From SAR202 cluster bacterium (lineage in GTDB: Bacteria > Chloroflexota > Dehalococcoidia > Lucifugimonadales > VGZR01): a DNA stretch of 32,123 nucleotides. The position numbers were made by a program, and so were the translations under genes. The notes beneath the pieces were generated by a model that was given only the letters and a program-made list of their open reading frames with translations, was not told the origin of the DNA and ran no database searches. Positions within the stretch are counted from its first letter, which is position 1. Every line of letters begins with the position of its first letter. Shown piece by piece: positions 7,311-15,214 of this stretch. The stretch covers positions 1-32,123 of the forward strand of contig VGZR01000022.1 of NCBI GenBank assembly GCA_016872515.1, written 5' to 3'.

Positions 7311-9653
7311 TTACCTCTTCGCCGCCTGCATCAGCCGCCACACCTTCTCCGGCTTGGCCGGCATGTTCAGGTGCTTGACCCCGAACGGCGCCAGCGCGTC
7401 CACCACCGCGTTGATGACCGCGGGCGACGAGGCGATGGTCGCCGTCTCCCCCGCGCCCTTCACGCCCAGCGGGTTGGCGGGCGAAGGTGTCTCCGTCCGC
7501 GCCGTCTCGTAGTTCGGGAAGTCCTCGGCGGTGGGCACCGCGTAGTCCAGCATGCTGCCCGTCAGGAGCTGCCCGTCCTCGCCGTACACCGCCTCCTCCT
7601 GCAGCGCCTGGCCCACCCCCTGGGCGATGCCCCCGTGCACCATCCCGTCCACAATCATGGGATTGATGACCCGGCCCACGTCGTCCACGCACACGTAGCG
7701 CTTCAGCTTCACCAGGCCCGTATCCCCGTCCACCTCCACCACCGCGATGTGCGTGCCGAAGGGCCAGGTGAAGTTCTTCGGGTCGAAGATGCTCATCGCC
7801 TCCAGCCCCGGCTCCGTGCCCTCGGGCAGACTGGCATACCAGTACGAGGCCAGCGCCACCTCCTGGAAGGTCTTCGCCTTGGCCGGCGCGCCCTTCACGA
7901 AGAACTTGCCGTTCTCGAAGACGACGTCGGCGGCGGCGGCCTCCAATAGGTTTGCCGCGATCTTCTTGGCCTTGTCCTTGATCTTCTCGGCGCTCATGTG
8001 CAAGGCCGTCCCGCCCACCACGGCGCTGCGGCTACCGAACGTACCCGTGCCCATCTGTACCTTGTCCGTGTCGCCGTGAACGACCTCGACGTCGTCCATC
8101 GGGATACCGAACTCCGAGGCCGCCAACTGCGCGAACGTCGTCTCGTGCCCCTGGCCGTGGCCCGACGAACCGGTAAACACCGTCACCTTGCCCGTGGGGT
8201 GCACGCGCACCAGCGAACTCTCCCACACGCCCGCGCGGGCGCCCAGCGCGTAGGCCACCGCCGACGGGGCCACGCCGCAGATCTCGACGTAGCTCGACAG
8301 GCCGATGCCCAGGTACTTGCCCTTCTTGCGGGCCTCCGCCTGCTCCTTGCGGAACTGCTTGTAGCCCACCATGTTCAGGGCCTTGTCCAATGCGGGCTCG
8401 TAGTTGCCGCTGTCGTAGCTGACGTTGGTGGTGACGGCCTGACCGTCCTTGAACGGCGGCAGGAAGTTCTTGCGCCGAACCTCCGCCGGGTCCATACCGA
8501 TTTCGGCCGCGAACCGATCCACCATCCGCTCGATGAGGTACGTCGCCTCGGGTCGCCCAGCGCCGCGGTACGCGTCCACCGGCGTCGTGCTCGTGAAGAC
8601 CCCGGTAACCTTGCAGTAGATGTTGGGCGTCTTGTACGGGCCGGACAGCATCAGGCCGAACAGGTAGGTCGGGATGGCCGGCGCAAATGTGGACAGGTAT
8701 GCGCCCATGTTGGCGTAGATGTTGGCCCGCAGGCCGGTGATGGTGCCGTCCTTGTTGCCCACCATCTCGACGTCGCCGATGTGGTCGCGCCCGTGCGTCG
8801 TCGCCATGTAGTTCTCCTGGCGCTGCTCGATCCACTTGACCGGGCGGCCCAGCGTCTTGGCGATGGTGAAGGCGATGACCTCCTCGGAGTAAAGGTACAG
8901 CTTGCTGCCGAAGCCGCCGCCGACCTCCGGCGCGATGACCCGTATCTGGTGCTCCGGGTGGCCCGTAACCAGCGCTAACAGGAGCCGGACGAGGTGCGGG
9001 ATCTGGGTCGAGGTCCAGACGGTGACCTGGTTGGTGCCTGGGTTGTAGTCGGCCACGACCCCGCGCGTCTCCATAGCGTTAGGGATGAGCCGCTGATTCA
9101 CGATGCGCTCCTTGACCCTGACCTGGGCGGACTTGACGGCCGCGTCGGCGTCGCCGCCCTTGACCTCCCACACGAAGGCGACGTTGTTGGGCGCGCCGTC
9201 GTGAAGCTGGGCCGCGCCGGGCTTGATAGCCTTCTCCATGTCCACCACGGCGGGCAGAACCTCGTAGTCCACGTCAACTGCGGCGGCGGCGTCTGCGGCC
9301 GCCTCGCGGGTGGTGGCCACGACTGCGGCGACGGGGTCCCCGACCGTGCGGACCTTCTCGTAGGCGATGGGCGGGTGGGGGACCTCTTTGGTGTCGGGGA
9401 CGACCCAGCCGCAGGGCACCGAGCCGAGCTTGTCCTTCAGGTCGGCGCCGGTATAGACCGCCACCACGCCGGGCATCTTCTTGGCCGCGGTGACGTTGAT
9501 CCGCTTGATCTTAGCGTGGGCATGGGGGCTGCGCACCAGGAACAGGTGCAGCAGGCCCACCAGCCGGACGTCGTCAACATAGGTGCCCCTGCCGGTGATG
9601 AGGCGGGGGTCTTCGCGGCGCTTGATGCTGGAGCCGAACAGCGTCGTCGTCAT
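7311..9653 (-). CDS. Xanthine dehydrogenase-family molybdopterin-binding large subunit (form-II CoxL-like)
   Basis: Large subunit of a molybdenum hydroxylase, 780 aa, covering the whole family length. The N-terminal aldehyde oxidase/xanthine dehydrogenase a/b hammerhead domain (SIKRREDPRLITGRGTYVDD) is followed by the molybdopterin-binding domain. The active-site loop reads AYRGAGR (361-367). This is the form-II or general hydroxylase signature rather than the AYxCSFR loop of true CO dehydrogenase. The catalytic Glu is Glu736 in GVKGAGE. The substrate is unknown: an aldehyde, N-heterocycle or similar. The usual FAD-binding medium and 2Fe-2S small subunits are not adjacent. The ATG at 9651-9653 has an excellent ribosome site (GAGGAGG); the frame stays open 51 nt further, but that start lacks one. 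It probably works with the MoxR-like ATPase downstream (inference). Confidence 0.93.
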   Translation of the reverse strand: MTTTLFGSSIKRREDPRLITGRGTYVDDVRLVGLLHLFLVRSPHAHAKIKRINVTAAKKMPGVVAVYTGADLKDKLGSVPCGWVVPDTKEVPHPPIAYEKVRTVGDPVAAVVATTREAAADAAAAVDVDYEVLPAVVDMEKAIKPGAAQLHDGAPNNVAFVWEVKGGDADAAVKSAQVRVKERIVNQRLIPNAMETRGVVADYNPGTNQVTVWTSTQIPHLVRLLLALVTGHPEHQIRVIAPEVGGGFGSKLYLYSEEVIAFTIAKTLGRPVKWIEQRQENYMATTHGRDHIGDVEMVGNKDGTITGLRANIYANMGAYLSTFAPAIPTYLFGLMLSGPYKTPNIYCKVTGVFTSTTPVDAYRGAGRPEATYLIERMVDRFAAEIGMDPAEVRRKNFLPPFKDGQAVTTNVSYDSGNYEPALDKALNMVGYKQFRKEQAEARKKGKYLGIGLSSYVEICGVAPSAVAYALGARAGVWESSLVRVHPTGKVTVFTGSSGHGQGHETTFAQLAASEFGIPMDDVEVVHGDTDKVQMGTGTFGSRSAVVGGTALHMSAEKIKDKAKKIAANLLEAAAADVVFENGKFFVKGAPAKAKTFQEVALASYWYASLPEGTEPGLEAMSIFDPKNFTWPFGTHIAVVEVDGDTGLVKLKRYVCVDDVGRVINPMIVDGMVHGGIAQGVGQALQEEAVYGEDGQLLTGSMLDYAVPTAEDFPNYETARTETPSPANPLGVKGAGETATIASSPAVINAVVDALAPFGVKHLNMPAKPEKVWRLMQAAKR

Positions 9654-9722
9654 CGTCTCCTCCTCGTGTCGTGGGGGCCGCGGCGTGAGTTGCCACAGCT
9701 TCACCCGAAAGTGGCCTGTACT

Positions 9723-10499
9723 TTACCCCAGCCGCCCAACCCTGACAAGGGCAGAGGCCTTCTTTGCCGACCTTTCAAACGTACGTCGCATCGCGTCCGC
9801 CTTCTCCGCTGTGAACCCTGCGACGTCCATCGCCAGTTGCACCATTTGATCTTGAAAAAGCGCAGCTCCCAGGGTTCTAGACAAAGCTGACAGTTCCAGG
9901 CGGTGATCGAAGGTCACTCGCTCTACCCCCTTCCGCCGCTGTAAGAAGCTCCGTATGCCACCACTGCCGCGTACACCGGGGAGACCGACACTGATTCCAT
10001 GAGCTACGTCTGTCAATGTCCTAGGCATCGACTCTCGGAAGACCTGCCGATAGGCCGAGGAGCCAACTTGGAAAACACCGACCATGCTCGGACTACCGTT
10101 GTCTCTCGGAATGGGTACTCGTTTAAGCCATTGTCCTGTTGACCGCAGACGGTCCCATCGCATGGTATCGCACTTCCCAGACTGAAGCGTCACATGATAG
10201 GCGTGGAGCGAGTCGTCCGGCTCCTCTAGGCCCACTTCATAGCCAATTAGTGACGCGATAGTTCCGACATGCCCCTTCCACGCCCCGCCTGTGATATGCA
10301 CGATTTGGTCACGCTGGCAAACGCATTTGTGGTCAACCAAAGCACCGGTCGGTGGCACAGTGTAATGTGAGGTGTAGTCCCACGTAGGAGCATTCCTGCC
10401 TCCTTGCAGACTACTAAATGCACTGGTGTTCTCATTCCAGTCCTGTTCTGTCAAGTGTTCATGGGGGGATTGCTCTTTGTCTAAGGTGCCGTGTTCCAT
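9723..10499 (-). pseudogene. Orphan ORF: KOW-like segment followed by a DnaE-type polymerase finger fragment
   Basis: An open frame of 258 aa from the ATG at 10497-10499, with no ribosome site. Residues about 85-130 contain DQIVHITGGAWKGHVGTIAS and then YHVTLQSG, which look like a KOW motif. From about residue 147 the sequence reads VGVFQVGSSAYRQVF, then LPGVRGSGGIRSFLQRRKG, TLGAALFQDQMVQLAMDVAG and FTAEKADAMRRTF. By eye these line up in order with the finger region of DnaE and DnaE2 polymerases (GVFQxES, RPGP, LFQEQV, AGFTxGEADxLRRAM). The catalytic Asp residues and PHP domain of such polymerases are absent. The frame is continuous upstream with the broken transposase, so it may be a chimera made by insertion. 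GC is lower than the flanks. I read it as a remnant, but a short functional protein cannot be excluded. Confidence 0.5.
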
Positions 10500-10950
10500 C
10501 ACGACTTTTTGGTACAGGGCCACACCCTCCTTCGGGGTGAGCATGTTGATACCCATGTGGGGCCGCACGGTGTTATAACCTGAGAGGGAGCGCTGGAAGG
10601 ACCGTTGCAGGTTATCTCAATCCTCGGCAGGTTCAGCCAGCAGCAGGAAGAACTCGTCTTCATCCGTCCGGAAGCTGCGTTCGATGACGGCGTTTTTATT
10701 GGGACTGCTCTTGTGGATGTAGTAGTGCTGGATGCCCACTTCCTCGGATACCTGGTGGAAATGCCGCTGGAACTCCCACCCGTTGTCCGTCTGGATGTAG
10801 CGGAGGGGGAAGGGACAGGTCTGCACGGCATGACGCAGGGTCAGGATAGCTCCCGCCTTGTCCTGCACGGGGAGCACCAGCGCGACCTTGTAGCGGAAGA
10901 GGATATCGATCACGGCATACGCATAGCACGTGATACACCAGGCTCGTACA
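10490..10950 (-). pseudogene. Truncated IS transposase, integrase core, broken by TGA
   Basis: The minus strand carries the middle and C-terminal parts of an rve-type DDE transposase (IS481/IS3-like). It reads CYAYAVIDILFRYKVALVLP, the second catalytic Asp in YIQTDNGWEF, the catalytic Glu in NAVIERSFRTDEDEFF, and the family C-terminal signature YNTVRPHMGINMLTPKE. The N-terminal DNA-binding part and the first catalytic Asp are missing; upstream of about 10950 the frame has no homology. A TGA at 10617-10619 interrupts the frame exactly where a Trp codon would fit (AED-stop-DNLQRSF), and the same frame resumes after it. No flanking inverted repeats or target duplications were found. This is a dead insertion-sequence remnant between two gene blocks. 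Confidence 0.85.
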
Positions 10951-11071
10951 TGATTGCCGCTGAGCAGGAGGGCGGCGGCTTCGGCTCCGCAATCGTGGTC
11001 CTTCCGTCGGCCACCACTGCCACCCCGATCCCAGCGCGGACATGCACCTGACCCATGAGAGGTCTGCCGCT

Positions 11072-11101
11072 TTGACGTAGCTTCGCGGCGCTGCCTATAA
11101 T
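11072..11101 (+). promoter_or_regulatory. Sigma-70-type promoter for the 2-oxo acid dehydrogenase operon
   Basis: TTGACG at 11072-11077 and a perfect TATAAT at 11096-11101 are separated by 18 nt. The predicted transcript starts near 11108. The -10 box contains the first possible ATG of the E1 alpha frame (11100), so translation must begin further downstream, at the TTG at 11160. It is the only strong promoter I see before six co-directional genes. Confidence 0.65.
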
Positions 11102-11159
11102 GGCCGCGTCGGGCGTCTCGCCTCACGGCAGACTGCGTCCGGCGCGGAGGGTACGTTCC

Positions 11160-12209
11160 TTGGGAGACGGGAACCCCGATATCGCCACCCTCAAGTCCCC
11201 TGCCAACAAGGTCGGTGCCATCCGACTGGACGCGCCGCGCATGCTGGCGATGTACACCCAGATGGTGCGCTCGCGCACGCTGGACGAGCGGGTGTGGCTG
11301 CTCAACCGGCAGGGGAAGGTGGCCCTCATGTCCTCGGCCCAGGGCCACGAGGCGGCGCAGATCGCCACCGTCCACGCGTTAAGGCCGGGGCAGGACTGGT
11401 TCTACACCTACTACCGCGACCTAGCCGTGGTAGTGGCCCTAGGCGTCCCTTTTAAGGAAATCATGCTGGGGTACATGGCCAAGGCGGGTGAACCGTTCAG
11501 CGGCGCACGGCAGTTCCCGTGCCATGGCGCATACCCCAAATACCATATCGTCAACCCCTCTAACGTCGTGGGCACGCGGATCCCGCAGGCGGTCGGCGCG
11601 GCTTTGGCCGCGAAGATGCGCCGCGAGGGTACGGTAGTCATCGTGTATTTCGGTGACGGAGCAGCAAGCACGGGCGACTGCCACGAGGGGATGAACTTCG
11701 CAGCTATCCACAAGCTGCCGGTCGTCTTCTTCTGCGAGAACAACCGGTACGCCATCTCGGTGCCGCTGTCCAAGCAGATAGCAGTATCCAATGTGGCAGC
11801 ACGGGCCGAGGGGTACGGGATGCCGGGCCTCACGGTGGACGGGACGGACGTCGCGGCGGCGTACGAGGCAACGGCGGAGGCGGCGGCCAAGGCGCGGGCG
11901 GGGCATGGCCCGACGCTCATCGAGGCGATGGTCGAGCGCGCTCTCCCGCACACGAGCGACGACGACGACCGCAAGTACCGCTCCCGCGAGGAGATGGAGG
12001 AGGTCAAGAGGCGCGACCCGCTCCCCATCCTCAAGCGTCAGCTCGAAGCGATCGGCGTGCTGAACGTGGAATTGGATGCGCGGATATGCGAGGCGGCGAA
12101 GCGCGAGGTGGATGAGGCCACCGAGTTCGGCGAGGCTGCACCCTACCCCACTACCGAAGGCTTCTATGACCATGTGTACGCACCGCAGGGAGGTGCACCA
12201 TCGCCGTAA
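11160..12209 (+). CDS. 2-oxo acid dehydrogenase complex E1 component, alpha subunit
   Basis: The alpha chain of the heterotetrameric E1 of a pyruvate or branched-chain 2-oxo acid dehydrogenase complex; 349 aa from the TTG start. It binds TPP through GDGAASTGDCHEGMNF followed by FFCENN. It also has the conserved loop HTSDDDDRKYRSREE that resembles the phosphorylation-loop region of this family. I chose TTG at 11160 because GGAGGG lies 8 nt upstream and because the earlier ATG at 11100 sits inside the -10 promoter box. The complex decarboxylates a 2-oxo acid and passes the acyl group to lipoyl-E2. The sequence resembles the branched-chain type more than the pyruvate type by general feel, but the substrate cannot be fixed by eye. 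Its 3' end overlaps the probable ribosome site and N-terminal codons of E1 beta. Confidence 0.92.
   Translation: MGDGNPDIATLKSPANKVGAIRLDAPRMLAMYTQMVRSRTLDERVWLLNRQGKVALMSSAQGHEAAQIATVHALRPGQDWFYTYYRDLAVVVALGVPFKEIMLGYMAKAGEPFSGARQFPCHGAYPKYHIVNPSNVVGTRIPQAVGAALAAKMRREGTVVIVYFGDGAASTGDCHEGMNFAAIHKLPVVFFCENNRYAISVPLSKQIAVSNVAARAEGYGMPGLTVDGTDVAAAYEATAEAAAKARAGHGPTLIEAMVERALPHTSDDDDRKYRSREEMEEVKRRDPLPILKRQLEAIGVLNVELDARICEAAKREVDEATEFGEAAPYPTTEGFYDHVYAPQGGAPSP
12188..12202 (+). promoter_or_regulatory. Ribosome binding site pointing to an ATC start for E1 beta
   Basis: GGGAGG at 12188-12193 is followed after 6 nt by ATC (12200-12202), in frame with E1 beta. Translation from there would begin xAVKNVLEAVRDAM, the usual E1 beta N-terminus, nine residues longer than from the GTG at 12227. 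That GTG has only a weak, too-close GGAAG. Either E1 beta uses a rare ATC start codon, or the base is an error for ATG. Confidence 0.5.
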
Positions 12210-12226
12210 AGAACGTCCTGGAAGCG

Positions 12227-13183
12227 GTGCGCGACGCCATGCGCGAGGAGATGGAACGCGACGAGCGGGTCTTCGTCATGGGGGAGGACATCGGCACGCG
12301 CGGCGGAGTGTTCCTGGCAACGGACGGCTTCCTGCAGAAGTTCGGGGCCGAGCGAGTGATAGACACGCCGCTGGCGGAGTCGTCCATCGCCGGCATCGCA
12401 TTGGGCGCGGCAACGAGCGGGATGCGCCCCATCGCTGAGATGGAGTTCGCGGACTTCATCTGGCCGGTGTTCAATCAGATCGTGGGCGAGGCGGCCCGCG
12501 TGCGTTACGGCACGAACGGTGGGCTACATGTGCCGCTGGTGCTGCGCGCGCCATACGGTGGCGGTGTCCGAGGAGGGCTATACCACTCGCAGAGTGTCGA
12601 GTCGTTCTTCGCCCACGTGCCAGGCCTCAAGGTCGTGGTGCCAGCCACGCCGTACGACGCCAAGGGACTGTTGAAGTCAGCGATACGCGACGACGACCCC
12701 GTGGTGTTCCTCGAACACAAGCGGACGTACCGGCTGGTGCGCGGCGAGGTGCCAGACGAAGAGTACACGCTGCCCATCGGTGTCGCAGACGTGAAGCTGG
12801 AGGGCAGCGACATCAGCGTCATCACCTACGGGCTGATGCTGCACCACTGCATCGAGGCGGCGAGAGAGCTGGCGAAGGAGGGCATCAGCGTCGAGGTGGT
12901 GGACCTGCGCACGCTGCGGCCCCTGGATGAGGCGACGGTGCTGGTGTCGGTGAGGAAGACGGGCAAGGCGTTGGTGGTGCATGAGGACACACGGGCCGTG
13001 GGCATCGGCGCGGAGGTGGCAGCCACCATCGCGGAGAAGGCGTTTGACCGCCTCGACGGACCAGTGACGCGGCTGGCCGGGCCGGACGTGCCTGCCATGC
13101 CCTTCAGCCCGCCGCTGGAGGAGATGTTCATGCTGGACAGCAAGAACATCGCCGATGCCGTCCGCACCCTGGCGCGGTACTAG
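12227..13183 (+). CDS. 2-oxo acid dehydrogenase complex E1 component, beta subunit
   Basis: Beta chain of E1, 318 aa from the GTG (327 aa if it begins at the ATC at 12200, which fits the ribosome site better). The transketolase-like pyrimidine-binding domain shows FVMGEDIGTRGGVF, with the TPP-activating Glu in GED, and the conserved IDTPLAESSIAGIALGAA. The C-terminal transketolase domain includes DISVITYGLM and VVDLRTLRPLD. With the alpha chain it makes the decarboxylating E1 heterotetramer. It overlaps or abuts the alpha gene and lies 3 nt before E2, so the three are surely co-transcribed. Identification is secure; only the exact start is uncertain. Confidence 0.93.
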   Translation: MRDAMREEMERDERVFVMGEDIGTRGGVFLATDGFLQKFGAERVIDTPLAESSIAGIALGAATSGMRPIAEMEFADFIWPVFNQIVGEAARVRYGTNGGLHVPLVLRAPYGGGVRGGLYHSQSVESFFAHVPGLKVVVPATPYDAKGLLKSAIRDDDPVVFLEHKRTYRLVRGEVPDEEYTLPIGVADVKLEGSDISVITYGLMLHHCIEAARELAKEGISVEVVDLRTLRPLDEATVLVSVRKTGKALVVHEDTRAVGIGAEVAATIAEKAFDRLDGPVTRLAGPDVPAMPFSPPLEEMFMLDSKNIADAVRTLARY

Positions 13184-13186
13184 CCG

Positions 13187-14497
13187 ATGAAGATCGAGCT
13201 GCCCCAGGTCGGGCAGTCGGTTACTGAGGGCACCATCGGGCGGTGGTTGAAGCAGGTGGGCCAGCGGGTGGAGAAGTACGCCCCGCTGGTGGAGGTGCTG
13301 ACCGACAAGGTGAACATGGAGATGCCCTCCCCTGTAGCCGGGGTGCTGACGCGCATCGTGGCACAAGAGGGGGAGACCGTGCCGATGGGCGCGGTCATCG
13401 CAGAGATCGCGGTTGCGGAAGAAGAGCAGGTAATCACACCGCCGTCCGCCGCCAAGTCGGGCCAAATGCCAGCCGACCGCATCGGAACCCTCCTGAAGAA
13501 TGTGGCGCCGATGGGGCCGACCGGCTCCGGCGGCCCGCTGATGGAGACGGCGCCTTCCCAAGCAGCTCCGGCATCGGCAGCACCACCGCTTCCGCCCGCA
13601 CCAACGGCTCCCGAGGACGGCCCGACTGCGCCCGGGCGGTACTCGCCGGTGGTGCAGCGGTTGGCCGCCGAGCACAGGGTGGACCTCTCGAAGGTCAAGG
13701 GCACGGGCATCGGCGGGCGCGTCACACGCAAAGATGTGGAGGACGCCATCCAGGTCAAGGGCGGCGCGGCGCCACCGGGGGAAGCGCGGCCCGTGGCAGC
13801 GGACGAGGAGCGCATGCCGCTCTCGCCAATGCGGCGCATCATCGCCGAGCACATGGTCAAGAGCGCCACACAGATCCCGCATGTGTGGTCGCTGGTGGAA
13901 GCGGACGTCACGGAGTTAGCGATGCGGCGCGAGGCGCTTAAAGAGGGGTTCCGTGCCGCGAGGGGCTTTCCCCTTACCTACCTGGCGTTCGTCCTCCAGG
14001 CGGTGGCCGAGTCGCTGAAAGAGCACCCCCTGCTGAACTCGTCCTGGGGCGGAGATGCCATCATCCTCAAGAAACGCGTCAGCATCGGCATCGCGGTGGC
14101 AGCGCCCTCCGGCTTGGTTGTGCCGGTGATACGGGATGCCGACACGAAGGGCATCGCCGCGCTGGCGCAGGAGGTTGACTCCCTGACGCAGAAGGCCCGC
14201 AAGGGGTTTCTGGCGCTGCAAGACGTGCAGGGCGGCACGTTCACAGTGAACAATACGGGCGCGCTAGGCTCGGTGGCATCGAATCCGCTCATCAACTACC
14301 CACAGGCGGCCATCTTGACCACCGAGGCCATCGTGAAGCGGCCCGTGGTGGTTAACGACACCGTCGCGGTCCGCTCGATGATGAACCTGGTACTTGGGTT
14401 CGACCACCGCATCATGGACGGCGCCGAGGCGGGTGCGTTCCTCCAAGCGGTCAAACGAAGGCTGGAGGCGATGGGGCCGGAGACGGCGGTCGGGTGA
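13187..14497 (+). CDS. Dihydrolipoamide acyltransferase, E2 component
   Basis: E2 core of the complex, 436 aa, with the standard three-part layout. The N-terminal lipoyl domain has the lipoylated Lys41 in EVLTDKVNMEMPSP. A Pro/Ala-rich hinge (about 110-150) leads to the peripheral subunit-binding domain (YSPVVQRLAAEHRVDL to TRKDVEDAI, about 150-190). The catalytic acyltransferase domain ends in the active-site motif HRIMDG with His407 and Asp411. It carries a single lipoyl domain. It transfers the acyl group from E1 to CoA through the swinging lipoyl arm. The ATG lies 3 nt after the E1 beta stop, and lipB follows 10 nt after its own stop. No E3 (dihydrolipoamide dehydrogenase) is in the window, so E3 must be shared from elsewhere. 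Confidence 0.94.
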   Translation: MKIELPQVGQSVTEGTIGRWLKQVGQRVEKYAPLVEVLTDKVNMEMPSPVAGVLTRIVAQEGETVPMGAVIAEIAVAEEEQVITPPSAAKSGQMPADRIGTLLKNVAPMGPTGSGGPLMETAPSQAAPASAAPPLPPAPTAPEDGPTAPGRYSPVVQRLAAEHRVDLSKVKGTGIGGRVTRKDVEDAIQVKGGAAPPGEARPVAADEERMPLSPMRRIIAEHMVKSATQIPHVWSLVEADVTELAMRREALKEGFRAARGFPLTYLAFVLQAVAESLKEHPLLNSSWGGDAIILKKRVSIGIAVAAPSGLVVPVIRDADTKGIAALAQEVDSLTQKARKGFLALQDVQGGTFTVNNTGALGSVASNPLINYPQAAILTTEAIVKRPVVVNDTVAVRSMMNLVLGFDHRIMDGAEAGAFLQAVKRRLEAMGPETAVG

Positions 14498-14507
14498 CGG
14501 CCGTGGC

Positions 14508-15206
14508 ATGACAAGGTGCCTGACAGTCCAGCTTGGGCGCATGGAGTACATGGCGGCCTGGGAGCTGCAGCGCAGCCTGGCGCAGCGCGTGGCCGACGCG
14601 GAGTTGCCGGGAGTACTGCTCCTGCTGGAGCATCCGCACGTGTACACCCTGGGGCGGCGCGGCAAGATGGCGGACATCCTCGCTGGCCCGGAGCGGCTGC
14701 GCGAACTGGGGATCGAGGTACACGCAACGGACCGCGGCGGCGAGGTGACGTACCACGGCCCAGGCCAGCTGGTGGGCTACCCAATCGTGGACATCAGGCC
14801 ACTGGGCGGGCCGCTGGCGTTCGTGCATGGCCTCGAGGCGGCCATCGTAGCGATGCTCGCCGAGTTCGGCATCACGGCGGAGCGCGGCGCCAAGCCGACG
14901 GGCGTGTGGGTCGGGGACGCGAAAATCGCGGCCATCGGTCTAAAGGTCAGCCGGGGCGTCTCGATGCACGGCTTCGCCCTGAACATAGCTCCTGACCTAT
15001 CGTACTTCGACCACATCGTGCCGTGCGGGATGCCGGGCGGTAAGGTCACTTCGATGGAGTGTGAGGTGTGCATCGCGGACATGGCGGGGGTCGTACCCGT
15101 CCTTGTGCGGCATCTGTCCAAGACATTCGGGTGGCAGCCCGAATGGGCATCGTTAGAGAGCATCGGAGCAGCTGGGCCGAGTGTGCTGACACCTTCGGGA
15201 CGGTAG
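14508..15206 (+). CDS. lipB: Octanoyltransferase LipB (lipoate biosynthesis)
   Basis: Transfers octanoate from acyl-carrier protein to lipoyl domains, the first step of lipoate cofactor assembly; 232 aa. The family signature RGGEVTYHGPGQLVGYPI is present. The catalytic pair is seen as Lys139 (in DAKIAAIGLKV) and Cys173 (in HIVPCGMPGGKV), matching the Lys/Cys acyl-thioester mechanism known for LipB. The substrate-pocket stretch SRGVSMHGFALNIAPDL lies between them. The ATG at 14508 gives the family N-terminus; a longer frame opens at 14394 but overlaps E2. Its position directly after E2 makes E2 Lys41 an obvious substrate. LipA, needed to insert sulfur, is not in the window. Confidence 0.95.
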   Translation: MTRCLTVQLGRMEYMAAWELQRSLAQRVADAELPGVLLLLEHPHVYTLGRRGKMADILAGPERLRELGIEVHATDRGGEVTYHGPGQLVGYPIVDIRPLGGPLAFVHGLEAAIVAMLAEFGITAERGAKPTGVWVGDAKIAAIGLKVSRGVSMHGFALNIAPDLSYFDHIVPCGMPGGKVTSMECEVCIADMAGVVPVLVRHLSKTFGWQPEWASLESIGAAGPSVLTPSGR

Positions 15207-15214
15207 GGTTGGAG

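Noticed and set aside
10617-10619. TGA read as Trp (alternative genetic code)
   Set aside because: TGA ends many intact genes here (for example E2 at 14497 and the first permease at 22619), so recoding is not general; a nonsense mutation is simpler.
10605-11051. Plus-strand open frame of 148 codons opposite the transposase remnant
   Set aside because: The opposite strand carries clear transposase motifs over most of it, and the plus-strand product has no recognisable domain or ribosome site.
10950-11060. Minus-strand stretch reading GQVHVRAGIGVAVVAD, faintly like the C-terminal part of anthranilate synthase TrpE
   Set aside because: The match is only about a dozen residues, breaks down on both sides and sits in a frame different from the transposase; probably chance.
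14394-14507. Longer LipB start adding 38 residues
   Set aside because: The extension overlaps the E2 active-site coding region in another frame and is Arg-rich noise; the family N-terminus begins at the ATG at 14508.
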